14,427 nucleotides of DNA from Euryarchaeota archaeon UBA182 (GTDB taxonomy: Archaea; Thermoplasmatota; Poseidoniia; Poseidoniales; Thalassarchaeaceae), in assembly GCA_002495675.1 (NCBI GenBank), contig DAGH01000020.1, positions 1-14,427 of the forward strand, written 5' to 3'. Below, one piece after another: positions 14,032-14,427 of the stretch. Numbering within the stretch: the stretch's first letter is position 1; each line of letters starts with the position of its first letter. Position numbers and translations under genes: made by a program. The notes under the pieces were generated by a model. The model worked only from the letters and a program-made list of their open reading frames with translations. It made no database searches and was not told the DNA's origin.

Positions 14032-14214
14032 ATGCCCAGAGTCCATGCAGAGACTTGCGATTGTGATTGCAAGATGAAAAGATTGTACGTACGCGCAGAT
14101 GGCGGCAAGGGTTGGAAAAGTGTTGGTTGGATGTGTGTATGTGGGTGTGGTTGCATAAATTTGGACCAGGGATCTTGGAAATTAATGGAATGTTGTGCCA
14201 AGGGGGGAGATTGA
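14032..14214 (+). CDS. 60-residue cysteine-rich protein, probable metal-binding
   Basis: A tiny soluble protein with nine cysteines in 60 residues: C9-D-C11-D-C13 near the N-terminus, C35-V-C37-G-C39-G-C41 in the centre and C54-C55 near the end. Between the first two clusters lies KRLYVRADGGKGWKSVGWMC (16-35), which resembles the strand-loop of small archaeal zinc ribbons. The protein may therefore be a ribbon whose CxxC knuckles have changed to alternating CxCxC arrays, like those of copper thioneins. Its place before an HMA-domain gene, with one base between its stop and the next start, supports a metal buffer, chaperone or sensor role. No function is established. The reading frame is supported by the cysteine pattern and by tight coupling rather than by a recognised family. 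Confidence 0.65.
   Translation: MPRVHAETCDCDCKMKRLYVRADGGKGWKSVGWMCVCGCGCINLDQGSWKLMECCAKGGD
14202..14209 (+). promoter_or_regulatory. Purine-rich ribosome-binding site for the HMA-domain gene
   Basis: GGGGGGAG in the last codons of the Cys-rich gene stands six bases before TTG at 14216. The match to GGAGGTGA is partial. The position supports TTG initiation and coupling to the preceding gene. Confidence 0.4.
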
Positions 14215-14215
14215 G

Positions 14216-14427
14216 TTGGACTCGAATGATCTGTCGCTGAGTGTGACCGGGATGACGTGTGCTGCATGTGTTTCCTCTGTTGAACGTGTTTTGAGCAACA
14301 TTGATTTTGTGGAGGACATTAGCGTGAATCTGCCCTTGGAAAAGGCTGTCATTTCGATCAGAGGAGGGGTTTCCTCGGAAACTGTCCAGAATTGCATTGA
14401 AGTGATCGAAAAGGCTGGTTTTGGGGC
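14216..14427 (+). CDS. Heavy-metal-associated (HMA) domain, probable start of a copper P-type ATPase (CopA), 3' end cut off
   Basis: About 70 residues are visible, forming one complete HMA (ferredoxin-like) metal-binding domain. It has SLSVTGMTCAACVSSVERVL with the copper-binding pair C15 and C18 in GMTCAAC, then VNLPLEKAVISI and a closing IEKAGFG. This is typical of the N-terminal domain of Cu+-exporting P1B ATPases. The window ends before any stop codon or transmembrane segment, so a free CopZ-type chaperone of about 70 residues is not excluded. The TTG at 14216 is chosen because a purine-rich ribosome-binding site precedes it and it leaves eight residues before the first strand; GTG at 14243 or ATG at 14252 would damage that strand. 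It begins one base after the Cys-rich gene's stop. Confidence 0.8.
   Translation, partial: MDSNDLSLSVTGMTCAACVSSVERVLSNIDFVEDISVNLPLEKAVISIRGGVSSETVQNCIEVIEKAGFG

Overview
The window reads as archaeal chromosome, most likely from an uncultivated marine euryarchaeon of the Thermoplasmatota (Poseidoniales / Marine Group II type). The lineage is inferred from gene content. Archaeal markers are a stand-alone Bud32 kinase overlapping an RdgB/Ham1 pyrophosphatase, a UPF0200-like P-loop kinase, a small protein resembling a Thermoplasmata family, and secreted Ig-like proteins with one C-terminal anchor. Several starts look leaderless or use TTG. Genes are tightly packed, and no gene-free stretch exceeds about 100 bases. 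No transposase, integrase, phage gene or CRISPR array is visible.

Layout. 1-653 (+): the 3' part of a TalC/FSA-type transaldolase. 4260-654 (-): a probable five-gene run of bud32, rdgB, a two-TM protein with a polyproline tail, an enoyl-CoA hydratase and a UPF0200-like kinase. 4286-5374 (+): quinolinate synthase NadA, whose end overlaps antisense with the next gene. 8526-5347 (-): an Mrp/Nbp35-type ATPase followed by a PAP2 membrane enzyme fused to a large extracytoplasmic domain. 8622-8987 (+): an ArsC/LMW-phosphatase-like protein. 9032-9106 (+): tRNA-Gly(GCC). 12576-9116 (-): a small probable regulatory or adaptor protein and a 1,002-residue surface protein. 12667-13983 (+): an agmatinase-family ureohydrolase coupled to a GNAT acetyltransferase. 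14032 to the end (+): a tiny cysteine-rich protein coupled to a heavy-metal-associated (HMA) domain, probably the start of a copper ATPase.

Most genes are housekeeping: NAD synthesis, tRNA t6A modification, nucleotide-pool cleaning, Fe-S assembly, CoA-ester chemistry, central sugar metabolism and ureohydrolase chemistry. The most unusual region is the right end. There a 34-bp near-perfect palindrome sits where the TATA box of a leaderless mRNA should lie, in front of a 60-residue protein with nine cysteines and an HMA-domain gene. This looks like a compact metal-responsive operon with an operator that would mask TBP binding. A second unusual point is an Mrp/Nbp35 ATPase with no cysteine at all, so it lacks the family's CxxC Fe-S site and carries an unrelated insert in its place. 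Also notable are a roughly 130-residue internal duplication in the surface protein and a G-quadruplex-capable polyproline tract.
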